From positions 4,216,001-4,280,000 of the forward strand of contig CP099850.1 of the NCBI GenBank assembly GCA_030062745.1: a stretch of DNA of 64,000 bases, in the 5' to 3' direction. The notes under the pieces were generated by a model that saw nothing but the letters and a program-made list of their open reading frames with translations, did not search any database and was not told where the DNA came from. Both the position numbers and the translations under genes were made by a program. Numbering within the stretch: position 1 is the first letter of the stretch; each line of letters begins with the position of its first letter. Below are positions 12,501-26,800 of the stretch, piece by piece. Origin of the DNA: Capitulum mitella (taxonomy: Eukaryota > Arthropoda > Thecostraca > Pollicipedomorpha > Pollicipedidae).

Positions 12501-14509
12501 GAATGTGCCGGGGGCTATGAACGGGGGCAGTCTACCGTGACGCGTTCAGGAGCAAATCCAGATCGGTACACCTGATTGCCTTTCTCCCTTCGTCTGATTT
12601 TTAGTGGTATGGCCAAGTCCATACCACTTGTATGGTATGGCCAATTGAACGACAGATCGGAAAGTTGGTTCACAAGGTAGTGCCTCCCTTTTCTGGAATT
12701 ATGGGTTTCCCTCTGGTGCTCCCTACTTGTTCTACACCCCGCAGGAAATGTACTACAAGTAGGCTTCCGTCGCTGAAAAATCTTTTGAGTGGTGAAAATG
12801 ATTGAAAGATGATTTTGAATTATCTTTTTCTCGTAAGACGAACTTCATGCCCAGATATCCGCACATTGTTTTACGGGTTTTGATAGCGAAGTTTAAGGGC
12901 TTGGGGATTTTAAAATGGCCGACTGATCTCAATGTTGACATCACCGTGTCGTCCCGGCGGTATTTATTAGTGTCGGCCAGCCCTGAACGAAGTGTCGTCA
13001 GAAATTCGGGAAACCGAGCCGCTTTTTCGGGAATCTGGGCGACAGGTTTTCCGTAATGCCTAGTTTTGCCGCAGGCGGCTGTGGTCGTAAGGGGAGTTTA
13101 AAACCCTGAAACCATCCATCTGAGCTGTAGCTCAGCTCAGTCTCCACCGCAGCTGATGACCATCGTCAGCCGCGAGCTGGGTTACCATTGATGCCTTTAA
13201 CCCAGAATCCTTACCATGTCCTGACCAAAGCCCTGATTGACACTGTGACTCGGATTCTGGTCTCAGACCGTTTTCCTGACGTCACCCCTGACCCCGATTC
13301 CTGACCCTGGCCAACAGGTCCGATCGAAACGCCCCGACTGCCACATTCTGACCTTTGCCGTTCGGCCCAGGGTGCGGGTCGAGTCGATGGAACGCCAGCT
13401 GGCCAACCTGACGGGCCTGGTGCAGAAGGCGCTGCACGCGCCGCGCGTGCCTCGCGCCGTCTCGGACATCGACTCCGGCTACAGGAGCGACCGCGAGACC
13501 TACTACCGCACCCCTAGCGGTGAGTGCCGGAACTAAGCGCGGCACGACGCGGCCGGCGTCGCCCGGCTTCGGAGCGTGCGGACGCAGGTCGACGGCCGCA
13601 GCTCGCAGGTCCCCCAGGTCGCAGGTCCCCGTTCGCAGCTCGCCGACGGGGACTTGGCCCGGCAGCTCTGCGGTGGTGAGACCAGAGCTGTGAATGGGCG
13701 GCCGTGGTTTGGTGAAGATGTTTTGGGGCGTCGGAGGTCGGACTGGTTTACCCTGGTTTACCCAAGTAGTGGAGGCTGTCTTGCCGAGGTGAAGCACTTG
13801 GCAAGAGGCCCACGACGGGGTTTTGAGGCCTCTTCCTCGTACCACAACGAGAGTGACCTAATAAAAATCATTAAAATGGATGATTGACCCATATAAGCGC
13901 AAGGAAGCAACCTGAGTCCCATGAAGTGTTAGATGTTCGTGTTTGGAAACCCAGTGTGGCCCTTGATAGTGACGTTTTGTTTAGATAACTCTTTGTTGTT
14001 GCAGCAAATAGTAGTTTTGAAGTAGAGCCAGAATACCACCTGGAGGGCATCCAAGGTGTGTTTTCACGTTCGTCGAAAACGCTTTCGCATGCACTACCGA
14101 ATGTCATGGTATCATTGTGTTATTGTATATACCGTTATTTGTTTTGTATTTCAAACATTACGTCTGGTGATGCAGCCAATTTTCGTCATGCATGAATAGA
14201 TGTGTGCTTTTGCAAACTCCGCGATGCTTCAGACTATTGAAAAAGCAAGTTGTGGAGATATCTGGACCTTTGGGCTATCTGCGTTCCGGAAAATGAATGC
14301 CTAGCGCGGTATATAGCACGGTGCGTACGCAAAGGAAATTACGGTCAATGTCAAACCGCACGTGCTAATTTGTCTCCATAATTTCTTCAATTATGGCGTC
14401 ACGTTGATGAAACTTTACATACTGTTCCTTCAGCTTATGCTTCGATTTCTGGAAAAGGTTCCGTCGAAATCGGACGAAAACTTAAGGTGCTTTCAGATAC
14501 ATAAATAGC

Positions 14510-14565
<56 letters not shown>

Positions 14566-17500
14566 CGTAGGAACAGGGGGCGGGGACCATGGCCCCCATT
14601 TTAGGGGAGATTTAACATTAGTCCTATATGGGAAAACGCCTCTGCCACCCTCCGAGTATTCGTACGCTCTTGTGTATATATATATATCTATGCATATATA
14701 TATATACGTATTTACTATAAATATATATCCGATATTAATAGGAGCCAACGTTTCAAAAATTAATCGTACTTTGGATGTCCCGACAGACGCTTGAGAGCTC
14801 TAATCACGTCATATCGTACGTCATATTAGCGGCCGGGTTGACATGGGGCGAGCGGCCAGATTGGCTGCCGGGGGCATAGGTGCACTCAAGAAGGAGAAGA
14901 CATCGTACTTGAACCTCTCACGTAGGCTATCGGTCGAAATTATAGAAAGGCATGTCTCAGCATAAATTGTGAAGGAAATTACAAATGCCTGTGTTAACTG
15001 CATTACAATTATTTTCGGCGTGGAACTTTATACTTCTGGGTGCGTCCCTGATCGAAGAAGCAGGTCAGCTTACCGGCGTGCGTGTTTCTGGAATCGGGAT
15101 GCTGTGCTTGAGAAATATTTCGGGCCATTTTTGTCGACATTTTTGAGTAACGACGTGCTTGAGGGGAATTCAGATAAAGTACTAGATGTCGCTGTATCAG
15201 ATGACGTTTTCAGTCTCCATCTTAACAATGACGAATCCGGACGGGTTTCAGTAACGCGTTCCCTTTTCCCCTATTTTACATTTTTCAGTTTTACAAACAA
15301 TTTGGGATTTTGGGGTCCCTGTCCTACACTTTGTGTAACGGAACCTACCCCTGAATGCATGTCTTCATGCCTCCATAACCTTTGTCCGGAATGGTAGGTC
15401 ACGTTTTTTGACCCTCCCATTGACTGTCTGTCGGAAGTACCAACTACCAAGTCCGACTGGCTGTCCGAACTTTTTCCAGAAATCACCGCAGAAGCTGAAA
15501 TGGGGCCATACAAAGTGCTGTCAACGTAAAACTATAATTGTTGGAATCATTGAGGAAGATTAGAACACGCGGGGCTTAACGCGGACAGGAGTTGAATATG
15601 CTGCCTTCAGCAGACTCAGTTTTCTAGGTTTATCATTTTTACATGCTACATGCCGTCTCCGAAAAACGTCTTGTTCAACTAGACTAAGCTTTTTGGGGCG
15701 CACGGCTGAAGGTGGTGTGTGTCATAATGACACAAATGTATAAGTACATTTATAATATCGAATAAATAGCATTATCCCAAAAGAAACGGAAAATTTAGCA
15801 TACAGCCCGGTGCGTAGTCCCATCCCTTTCAGGTTCTGGCTCCAAGAGCTCTGTTGGCCTTTTGCAGTGGTGAAAAAAATGGACAACTTAAATTGAGAAG
15901 TTTTGTGGCGTGCAATAAAACAAATCACTTGAAGTGGTTTTACTTGGAACAGCGTATGCAAACTATCGTATTTAATTGCAGTGCACGGATAGCTAACTGC
16001 TGAGTGCTCTTAACTGTTTGTCTACAACATTTTCACGTTTTTTTGTCTCCAAGTTTTTCTTTTGCCCCACGCATCGTTCGCCGTTGTGAAGTGACCGCCT
16101 GATAAACGAAACTTTACCTTTTAAGATAATTGGTATGCAACTGGCATGCAGTACTAAACTCTCAGGTGTTCAGAAAACATTGACAACACAAACGTTATCC
16201 AAAACATTCACAAAAAACGTTTCTTCTTTGTGCTCCTTTTTCTACGTCCGTATAGGTTTGATTAAGACGTGAAATACTAGATTTAAGGTTGCATACGTTG
16301 ACAGTTATCACATCACCAAACTGTCGCATATCGTTCAACCTGTAACATTTTTTACGTCAGATGGCTTCAGTGTTCATGCGCCATGTACACTGTGTAAAAA
16401 TGTGTGATGTTAAAGGCCCCTATCAGTGTCAGTCCTCCCTTGTTCCGTTGCGCTTTTGTTCCGTCAAGGACATTTGCATGTTAGAACCCACCACCAATGG
16501 GTCACGTGCAATCTGTGAATTGTGCCTAACTGAGAGACATCTGCATTTCAGACGAGAACCTCCTAAAACCTGAAAAGCCTCCAAAGTTAGGACGGGGCAA
16601 AGGTATGCCACTGCGCATGATTGGAATGGTGTGAATGGGCATCCAGTCGTTGCTCGAGGCATTTCTTCCGGTCTTGACTTGCCCGAATGCCATTTCTCCG
16701 TTTGCCCACCTCGCCTAACGGAATGTCTTGTCTTTGTTTTTCCAGTTACAGATTAACTCAAACGAGCTTTGCATAATCTCTCCGAGAATCATCATTACCA
16801 GAAGACTAGACCTTACAAGTTGATACTAAATCAGGAGCGATTAATTTCGGCGTCAAAGGGACGTTTTACGGACTACGTTATAGTTCGTTATGAACCTTCC
16901 ATCTGAATGCTTGCACATGGAATCATTGTTCGACCCTTTTAAAGTTCATCTGGAGTGTTCCTTGTTACCACCGCCGCCGTGTTGAAAATGGATTCAGATC
17001 TGAAGTAGGTCGCCAGATAACATATGGAGTCAAGCTTTTCAGAAAACACTCCATGGGGTTGCATTTAACTTGGCACAAAACATTCCGTTTGGTTTATCTT
17101 GAACAGACTTCCAAGCGGTGTGTGCCATTGTTATGAAGCCGACATTTTCCAACGCGAAAATAACATTTTTGGTAACGTTTAAAGCATTGGTGTTTTCAAG
17201 CAAATCTGTGCCCTCGCACGTTCTCGTTTCTCACGAGTTTGTGTAAAGTCCATTGAGCACACCATTGCAGGTAAAATGAAAAATAACATCCCCCAAATCT
17301 GTTCACTGCAAGTAATTTGTCCTCACTAATGAATCGCTAACCTCATGATTAAGCACTCCGACGGCGTTGCAAATAAAAGGTGGAGTTTTTCACTGTAGCA
17401 CTAGCGATGAAACCTTGCTATTAGTCTAGCTTGGTAGCATTAAACGTAAGCATTTCGAATACCTGTACCTTGTCACAAATTATCTTAACGGTTACCTTGA

Positions 17501-17755
17501 TACAAATTGGGCACCATATTGATCGCAGAGAAGTAAACACTACCAGGGATGTCGATCTGTATACTTTTGAACGGGCCCTGGCCCACCCAATGTTGATTTG
17601 GGCCCACGCAATATTTTATGCCAGTTTTAAGGAGAAATGAGTAATAATAACGAAAAGAACGGCCGGAATAGAAAAAAAATAGGCAGAATGTGAAGAAAAA
17701 TGTCTAAAGCGATATAACTATCTTTCTTCCATTTATATCTATGTATCTATATCTA

Positions 17756-17813
<58 letters not shown>

Positions 17814-20730
17814 AATCTGTACATGGATACATGCAATTTTAAATTTGACCAATAGTAACGAAAAATTTATACATTTCTGCTGGTCAAAATACAGTGGGCG
17901 AAATCCGTCGAGAAACCCACATTTGCGGGAGGTTAGGTGTTGTGCCGTCGGCTCGGCCCCCTCCCCCCCCTCCCAATCATTTACAGAAATCGACATCACT
18001 GAACATTTCACTGTGCCTTCGGACAATGAACTGGTCAATCTCAAGTTGTGCATGTGGATGAAATTGACCAGAGAATATGACTAAACCAACTGCGACGTAT
18101 TCTGATGATAGTGCACAGTGCATGGTCATTGGTGAGGTTACAATACAAGAGTGATGCACGTCCAGAAGGACACGTCTGCAGTATGTTGCACTGCTGCATT
18201 TCTGAGAGCCTGACTGATGTTTCCGTGATCGGTGAAAGAAGGTTCGTGCACTCTGTTCGGTAGTCTGCATGTGTTTGCACCTGCAAGTATGCGTTGTGCC
18301 GGTAATTTGGCTGGAGTACGTCGTTGTGAATCAGTCAGGAGAGGGCAATAGTGCTAAAGTGAACTTCGATGAGGAAAAATGGTGACAACCCACATCACCA
18401 AAGAAAGAAGGCGATTTTGATATAGCGGTTTTTACGGTTCCCCGTTTCGTCGCTCTTATTTTTGGCAAGTTGTTCATACCTCTCCCCATAACCCACGTAT
18501 AACCAAATAGAGGGTAACATTTTGACCCAGATTTGAAACCATGACCGCGTTCAGCATCTTCCTTCCTGTAATATTAAGAAGGAATGATATCAACTTTATA
18601 TAGTATTCCAAAGCTTCCTGTTATATTCAGAAATATTCAGCACCCTGTTGTCACTTGCTCGCGGCCTGTGCCCTCTCGGTCTGTTAGGCTCTTGGTGTAG
18701 GTTGACAGGCACGGATGCTGTTCAACAGAGCGGTTCCGTGTGGTGCGAACCTGACGCAGTTTCGCGCCATGTGCAAATCATTCGCGATGTTTGGGTTTAA
18801 AGCGCATTAAAACATGACACACTGTTGGATTAATATTCCTTTTGCGTAGATATCGCGTTTTGAATGAAAAGAAATTCTTTTACGCCTATTCTTTTACGCT
18901 CCTCCTGTCTGTGGTGTTTCACCGGGGTCAGAGGGAGCATGCACGTGATTTGATGGCTTTAGCTCTCCTCCTCTGCGGATTTTTCCCAACTCACTGCTGA
19001 TTAGTCTGGCCTGGGTCCACGGAGAAGGGGGGAGGGGGTAGCGGGAACGCGCCGTTTAACTGGCCCCAGGCGATGCTAGATGGTATTATGTGTGTCGTCC
19101 GTCATAATTTCTTGACAGGACTGCCGGATACACAGCATACAGCCCATTCTGGATCTTAACCCAGTTTGTGTGGCTTATTATCAACAATCGCGAAGAAACG
19201 GAAACACAACTGCTGTTTATGATATGCGTTAGGGCTGTGATGTAATTCTTATGTGTGGTCGTGTAAGGTAGTATACATAGGTCTGTATTTAATGTAGCTG
19301 GTAATTACTATGCTAGGAAGTGGTTAGTTTCTAACCATGCACGCACATGCACATGCATGCACAAGGCCATGATACAAGGTGGAACAACTTCTTTGTTGGA
19401 GCCATTGGTGGTATTAATCAAGCGACTGAAGTACAGACATTTTGCTCCATTGCTGTGATACGCGGATGTCGTGTTTGCTTCTGGTGAACATTTCAGTTGG
19501 CCAGGCAGAGTCGCTTGGTCCGGACAGAGCACGAAATATTGTCCGGGACAGGAACGGATCCGGCATTTCAGAAAACTGGGTACAAGCGCCACAGCTTTGG
19601 CACTAGGTCTGCCGCGCTGGCTTTGCTGGCTGACGGAACGGAAAGTGTCAAAACGGACGATCTGCTGCTCGTCCTGGCCTGGCTGTTGCGGGAGATGCAC
19701 TGCCTTCTTCGCCAGAGCTCGGCACTGCCTCACTATCAGTAGATATGGCTGATATTGTGTCTTCCGATTTCCGATTTCTTACGTCAAAGTGTTTCTTGAT
19801 GTCTTGAGCTTTGGCCGTTACAGCACGCGATGGGATGCCGCCTAATGACAGGAGAAGTGTATGTGTGCGAGCAAGTACTGTAACCATTACAAAGATTTCT
19901 TACAGCACGGCCGACTTGCGAAATCCGATTCTACAAACTTTCTCGTCCGGTTTAGTTTGATTTGTTTTCCTGTTATCGACAGGTTTACTCCCAGTTACAG
20001 CTGAAACCTTCCTGCAGGTCGTAATGTTCGTACTTTGTGGGAGTGCGTTTTTTTTGCGCGATATCCTGTATGCAATAATGACATTTTGTTTCCCCTCGAG
20101 CATCTCTTTTTGTATTTCCGTCAGCCACATTTCCAATGTTTTTCGCTCTCACGTATCCTTGCCATTTTGAGATCGCGGCTCATTACCCCATGCTGTTTTT
20201 TTCCACTACTCTTTCCCGACGTCTCCCTTTTAATTGACGGTAGTTGTTTAGTTTCTACTTGTCCCATTTTTCGTGTTGTTTTGTTTTCTTGTTCGTTTCC
20301 GTCAGTTCTGATTTGCTGCGCCGTCCCGGTTGTCTCGATAAAGCTCCATTTTATGCCACTTCCTTCCTCGCTGACGCCGGCCGTGCGTTTCCAGACAAGT
20401 CGGTTTCGTTTGAGAAGTCGGTGAGCTTCAGCGACGAGCCGCACGACCCCAACATCCCGCCCAAGCAGCACTCGCCGACACATGCTGGTGAGAGCGGGGA
20501 TTGGGGCACCTGGGGCCTGCTGGGATAAGCAGATGTTACTCCGAAAGATGATGCGATCGCGGAAGAAACTGGTGTTGCCCCTCTCTGTAAATGAGTGGGA
20601 GCTTTTCAGGATCCGATAGATTGGAAGCACTCCATCTTGGGCGGGGTTGTATGCAGGCAGCGATAACATGCCAATTTAACATGCTGGATGGCAACTTGCC
20701 GCCCAGCATATGAAACTGGCATGTTATATA

Positions 20731-20805
<75 letters not shown>

Positions 20806-20838
20806 ATATTGTTTGTTATATCACATTTCGTCTTGGCA

Positions 20839-20896
<58 letters not shown>

Positions 20897-23800
20897 ACTT
20901 GCCGCCTGCAGATGTTTTCGTTAGGATGCGGGTCATTTGATGCCATGAAATTTGTTGCGTCATTTTTCCAAATGACTTTACGTTACAATCATATTTTCGT
21001 GTGCCCACGAGCACATTTTGACATAGGCATGCTCGATTTTGCGCGCATATTGAATGGCGACTTATGTCACGGTGGATGACCACAGATGTGTTATATTTGT
21101 GTCCTCAGAAACATAACAAATGCGTCTGTTGAATCCCCTAATTAATGGTGCTGCTGCGAACTCGACACATCCGAGGTACCATTGATTTTTAGATCACGAC
21201 TGCGTTTTTATGGGATGTCAGTCATTGAATGGCAGCCCTGCGTGCTGTTCAATGGTGCTGTGCCAGTCAGTGCCTGCGACGCCGAGCAACGCGGTCACTG
21301 ACCTCGGCCGAGTCTGTTTACAGCCGACAAAGTGCCAGTCAAGCCGGCCATCAAGTCGTCGACGCTCCCGCGAATGGGATCGCAAGGTAAAAAGGAACTG
21401 TAGCGCCGCTGGACAGTATTACCGCGTTTTTGGTTCGGAACTCCTGCAGTGGTGGACGCCGGAGCCTTCGCCCTGGAAGAGGTGTTTCCAAAAAACTCCA
21501 ACTTTCCATCGGCTGATCGGAATTTCGTAACACTTGGCCCACATTATTATTGCTATCTGACCTGGTCAGCCAGAACTTTTGTAGACAGTACTTTGAATAG
21601 AAGTTAGGTAGTGTGGTATACTTTTCCCACCATTCGATACTACGTCTACGATATTCGGCCGGTCGTTGTGCGCCGCCGCGCTGCCGCGTCAGGTTTTTCG
21701 GACGCGTTGAGCCACATGTGGAAAACAGCTCACAAGTGGAAGGAAAGAAACGTGTTTCGTGTGAACTAATGCGAATTGAGAGTTTAATGCGGGTTAAGTG
21801 GTAGTGGTTACCGGACTCCTGATTGTCACGAACACGAATGAAAAGGACCTTTGCAAACCGGAACTTTAACCCTATTCCCAGAGGGCTAAACGATATAGCC
21901 GATTCCCAACAGTGGAGGGCCATTCGGCCCCCCCCCGCTGAGATCTCGAAAATTGCACTTCCGATTTCATTGCGAGAAAGGCGAATCAAATTTCCATGGC
22001 GTAAACTACATTTTTGATTAAAAATTTTCCAAATCTTGAAAGGGGTGGATACAGGGGCAAAAAAGTCAAAATAGGGGGTATTTGACGCGATATAACTCTG
22101 TTGCTTATGAAGCGATTTTGGTGCAATTGGCATGAATCGAGAGCTGATTGATGAGACTTTTCCCATTGGTACATACCTTTAGAATTTTGAGGGAATTCGT
22201 AGGTGTTCACTGGGTTTCGAGAGTGGAAGGAATATTTTTCTCAAAAACCGAATAAACATAAAAGTTTAAAACGTTTTTGTTAGTTTTTACTCGTTACGTT
22301 GTACTTAGAAGTCTTTTAGAAGAATCTTGTTACATTGTTTGTATAAAGTTGGCATGGGCCGCGCCAGGGACATGAAAATAGGGAACTGTTATGGCCACAT
22401 GTTCATCAGGTTAGCTTGTTATGCTTGACGTTAAATGACCTATTGGTACATGGAATGACCTGGAGTTCAGTTAATAATGTTTTAAAATGTTTCTAATCTA
22501 GTTCCAGTTATATATATTTACTATATTCCTAAAATTCCTGTTTATGGCCGTTTATGTGCATGCGTTTTAGGTCATAGCTCCGTGATTTAACGTTATATGA
22601 GCCTGAAATTTAGTACACAAGCAGAAGGTTTCCGTTTAAGCCACACATATTCGGGATCTTGCATTTTGAGGATAAGTATCGAAAATATTCTCATGAAACA
22701 AAACCGTGGCATTTATTCTTGACTTGACCATATGAAGTGACCTCAAACTAACAAAAATATTTTCTTTATACTTGCCCAGTTGTTTACCTATACACCCATG
22801 TGAAGTTTTAAATTCTACCGAAAAACCTTATATTTGGCAGCCATTTTTATTACATCTTCAGCAATGCCAAAAATGATCTGACGTGACTCCCAAAAACGTG
22901 GCCTGGCTCCGCCCCTGAGCAAAATAGAATTATAAAATTTCGGCACGGCTCTTATATAGAATAGGTGGGAAAAGCGACCACGTTTCGTGAAGTTACTTCA
23001 AAGAAGTCTGGAATCGAAGAACAAAGACCGGAGTGGCACGGATTCGGCCTCCCCTTTCTGGAATAGGGATAAAGCTTATTTTTTTGTACACATGATCGCA
23101 TTTTTCGTTTCAGCGTGCGGTAACTGAACACTTCACCAATGTCAACATCTTTCGCAACGTTGTCAAAAGAATAACAGGATGAATCAGGCTCAGAATTGGA
23201 CCCGATCACTTGATTTGAAAGCTCGTATCATTCTAACCACGTTTCATCGGCTTGTTTACTAACGCCTTGACGAGATGCCGCGACCGGGGACAGAGCGCGG
23301 TGTCGGCCTGACTACCTTCTGGAGACCAGGGCCTAAGTACAGGACAGACCCCGTATCCCTCACTGCGCTCCCCCTATGTCTCCGTGACCCGAGAGAAGCA
23401 CGCCCTGACGCTGTGACGTCACTCTCCACAGAACGGGTCAAGCCCCCACCGCCCCCCAAGCCGACAATCCTGACCAGTTACGAGGGCAAACATAGCGTGT
23501 ACCGAGGTAGTAGTACCGGGCCCGCCAGCGGCGGCCGCCCTCCTCTCAGCATGGGCATCCGGACGCTGTCCCGCCGGCCGCGGGGCGCCGGACTGGCCGG
23601 GTCGGGTCCAGCATGTGCCGGCTGAGCGACTGGGCTATCTCCAGGCGTCCGCTACCCTCGCGTCCTGCGCAGTGCATACCGAGCCTGTAGTTCGCGTTTT
23701 CAGGAGTGAGGAGTTTCGCTGCATGTGGTTGGTGGAATGAGTGGATTTCTCAGTCGGCATGTGTTCACGAAATGGCTTTGTAGCGGGCCCGGTCGGCTTG

Positions 23801-26800
23801 TTTGTTTTTTTCCCCCAAATGGGTACTGCGATTTTATTACGCACTCCGTCAACTGATTTGAGCTGCTTACGGTACTTTTCGTGGCACATGGGTATTTCAT
23901 TTATTTTGCAGGTACTCTATTTTCAGGTTTCCATCATTTCATTAACTGTCTTTGTGACATTTCATAAGTTTTCACGGCTTTCTCATGCGCTGAGCAGTAC
24001 AGAGGAAGCTGCATTATTCGTTTCAGATTGCGTTTTCATACATGTAAAATAAACATCCTGGGACTTCTGCATGAGATGCATCTCGGACTGGCACAGTTGT
24101 TGTTTGTCGCAGTAACACTCGTTGCAAAATGTGGCACAGATGCAGCACTATTCATGTCACCCGTATGTTCTTGCCATGTGGGGTTGGATATGGTGTTGTA
24201 TTAGAGAAAAATTGGCACCGTCGTGCATAATTTTTTCTCATAATTACCTCGCATGTATTTTTTGTCAGTGCATCATAGTGTTTCATTGTGAAGTTTTGTG
24301 CGATTATCGTTTTAAAAGACTGCCGTTTCCGATGTGATGTTTATATTCACAAAATTCGTTTCATCGATGGTGCTGCGATGACCTTGCTTTTGCATTACTG
24401 GAGTGGACTTCTGACTTTTGAAAATGCGATTTCCTCGAAAATAACCATGCTAGGGATTTTTAGGACTACGGCTCGAAATACGCCATTCGTCGGTATGTGC
24501 TTGTAGGCTTTGTTGCTCATACTTTAACTCAAACATACGGATTTCAGTGGCGATTTAAAAGGCACAATACTGGTTTCAGGGATTTTGACGTCACGTTTAG
24601 GCAGAGAATGTACAAAATGACAAAAGTTACGGCATTTTATTCGTCTTCACCGCTTTACTGTCCAATTTACTCGGAGAAGTTTTTACCACACCTCTGGCAA
24701 AGCACTGATCAGGGTTGTACGCGGTTCAGGTGGTAGTCCTTCGTACCGTTATCACGGCGGAAACTGATCTTTTCGACATGTCATTTGTATTGGGAAGTAC
24801 AGAGTGGGCTTTTTCGTTTTGGTTCCTCCACTCCTCCGCGCACATCTGACGGCACTTGTGAATTTGTCCTGGGACGGTGCTTTTTCCATGGCTGAATTGC
24901 AACACTACATAAAACATAGATGGCCTCGGAGAAGAAAAAGAGCAGTATATTCGAGATCGGAAAACGTCCTCTGGTTAGGATCCAAATCACACCAGAAGTC
25001 TGTTCCCCGAACCACATACGGCATCCGGAAACAGAGTCGAAATGCAAGATGCGTTCGGGTAAAAGCCTTTCGGCTATTCGTCCGGTAACCACCGCACACA
25101 AGTCCTTCGTGTGCCGTCGCAAAGTCTTTGAATCTGACAAGACGTAGGGCCATCCGCAGATTCCAGCCGCAGTTGTGGGTCAGGCCCGCCGTCAGCGCGT
25201 GGACGCTCGGTGACACGAGCACGCCTGCCCGCAGACCTGCACCTCTCTCCGGAGACGTACAACCAGCTGAGGAACCTGCAGAAGAAGGCGCGCGACCTGC
25301 GGCAGGAGATGCGGAAGCTTCGACGGCTTTCGCAAGAGCATGCCGTCGCCGTCAAGGAAATGATCGGAGATACTTACTCCAAGATACGGTAGGTCGACAC
25401 TGCGCCGGTTAGCGTGTCGCCGGGTGTCGTGTTCCCCATGGTCTTGTTTCAAAATCGCGCCGAAGCAGTCCGTCTGATCCGTACGTTGTGTAGACAGTTC
25501 GACTGTACTCTTCAGTGGTCTGGGGCAGGTAAAGAGCCGTAACGTATGTTATGGAACAGAATGTGACCCCTAGCAAGATGCTACGAAAACCTCGCCGCCC
25601 GAGTAATTACCTTTTGTCTGCGAATGACGTTCACTGGCATGACCTATTTCGGTATATTTGTATTGTTCTGAGGCGAATTTCCTCCCTTGATGTCTTCTGT
25701 GTTAGAAGCCTGTGTCATTGGAGCGACCTGCACGTGACTCGCTCATATCTTCCGATTGTTTTAGGAAACAGCTTGAGACCTGGTATAACTGATCCCTTCG
25801 CAGGACGTACGCGCTGTTTTGGGGCCCTGTGCTGACCCGGTCTGGCCCCTGTTGCAGGACGTACCTGCTGGCTGGAGGGGACCTGCCTCTGGGGGGCTCA
25901 GACGCCGACGCGGTGCGCGTCCGCAAGCAAGAGGAGGCCTACAGCAAAGACGTGCTGGGGGTAGAGAGGGACCTCAGGTCAGAGGTCCCACCGTCTGGGC
26001 TCCTGTCGGTGCTGATGGTGTTCGTTCGGGCCGGTGTGCGCTGCACGAATTAGAGGCATGTTTACTGAGTCACGTCCATCTCGCAACGTACTCGGGTCCA
26101 CAGACTACGGTACTATGGGGTTTGGTACCCAGACACGCATAGTCCTGCTTGGTGGTTCACAGTGAATTGAAGTTGTCCATTTTGCTTGTGCACGGTATTG
26201 ATACATGTGGCAGAAGGTATCGCGTTGATAATGCTACCACAATCATCTGAATCCTGTTTTTAAACGTGTCAAGAATGTGAGAGTCCGTGCGCTTTTGTCA
26301 CCCACAACTTTTGAAAAGCCCTGTTGTCGTCGGTGCGGCAGTGAGGTGGAGCAGCATGTGGAAGACCTGAGGAGCAATGTGATAAACCGCCGGCGCCGGG
26401 TCAACATGACCGACGTGGAGAGCATGGCCCTGGTGCTCAGCAAGTCCAGGTCAGAGGCTCAGCAGGGTGCCGCCTGGCAGAACGCCCTCAGCTGACGGGA
26501 CGACCTTGCTCCGACTCCAGGCAAACGTTCGCGCATATGAGCGCCTCTTTCTGGAGAATGGACCGGATTTTCACACACCACTGACGTTGTCGGTTGGCGG
26601 AAGCGACATGTTCAGGCAGTGCTCAAGCAGTTGTGCTCACACGTGTTGTGCTCAAACTGTGCAACAGCACAGTCATTTGCTCTGACGAAGGCACTGTGCG
26701 TTTCAGTAAAGCAGTGGCGGACCTGCAGAAGCGTTTTCCCGAGTTGGAGTCCAACTTGCGTGGTCTTGTGGCAATAGAGTCAGACAGGGTCAAGAAGGAG

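Noticed and set aside
12603-12628. Short perfect hairpin (AGTGGTATGG / CCATACCACT)
   Set aside because: 10-bp arms in an intron are not rare enough to claim a function.
14509-21083. Open frames of repeated Ile-Tyr on both strands
   Set aside because: They are translations of (AT)n microsatellites with no coding signal.
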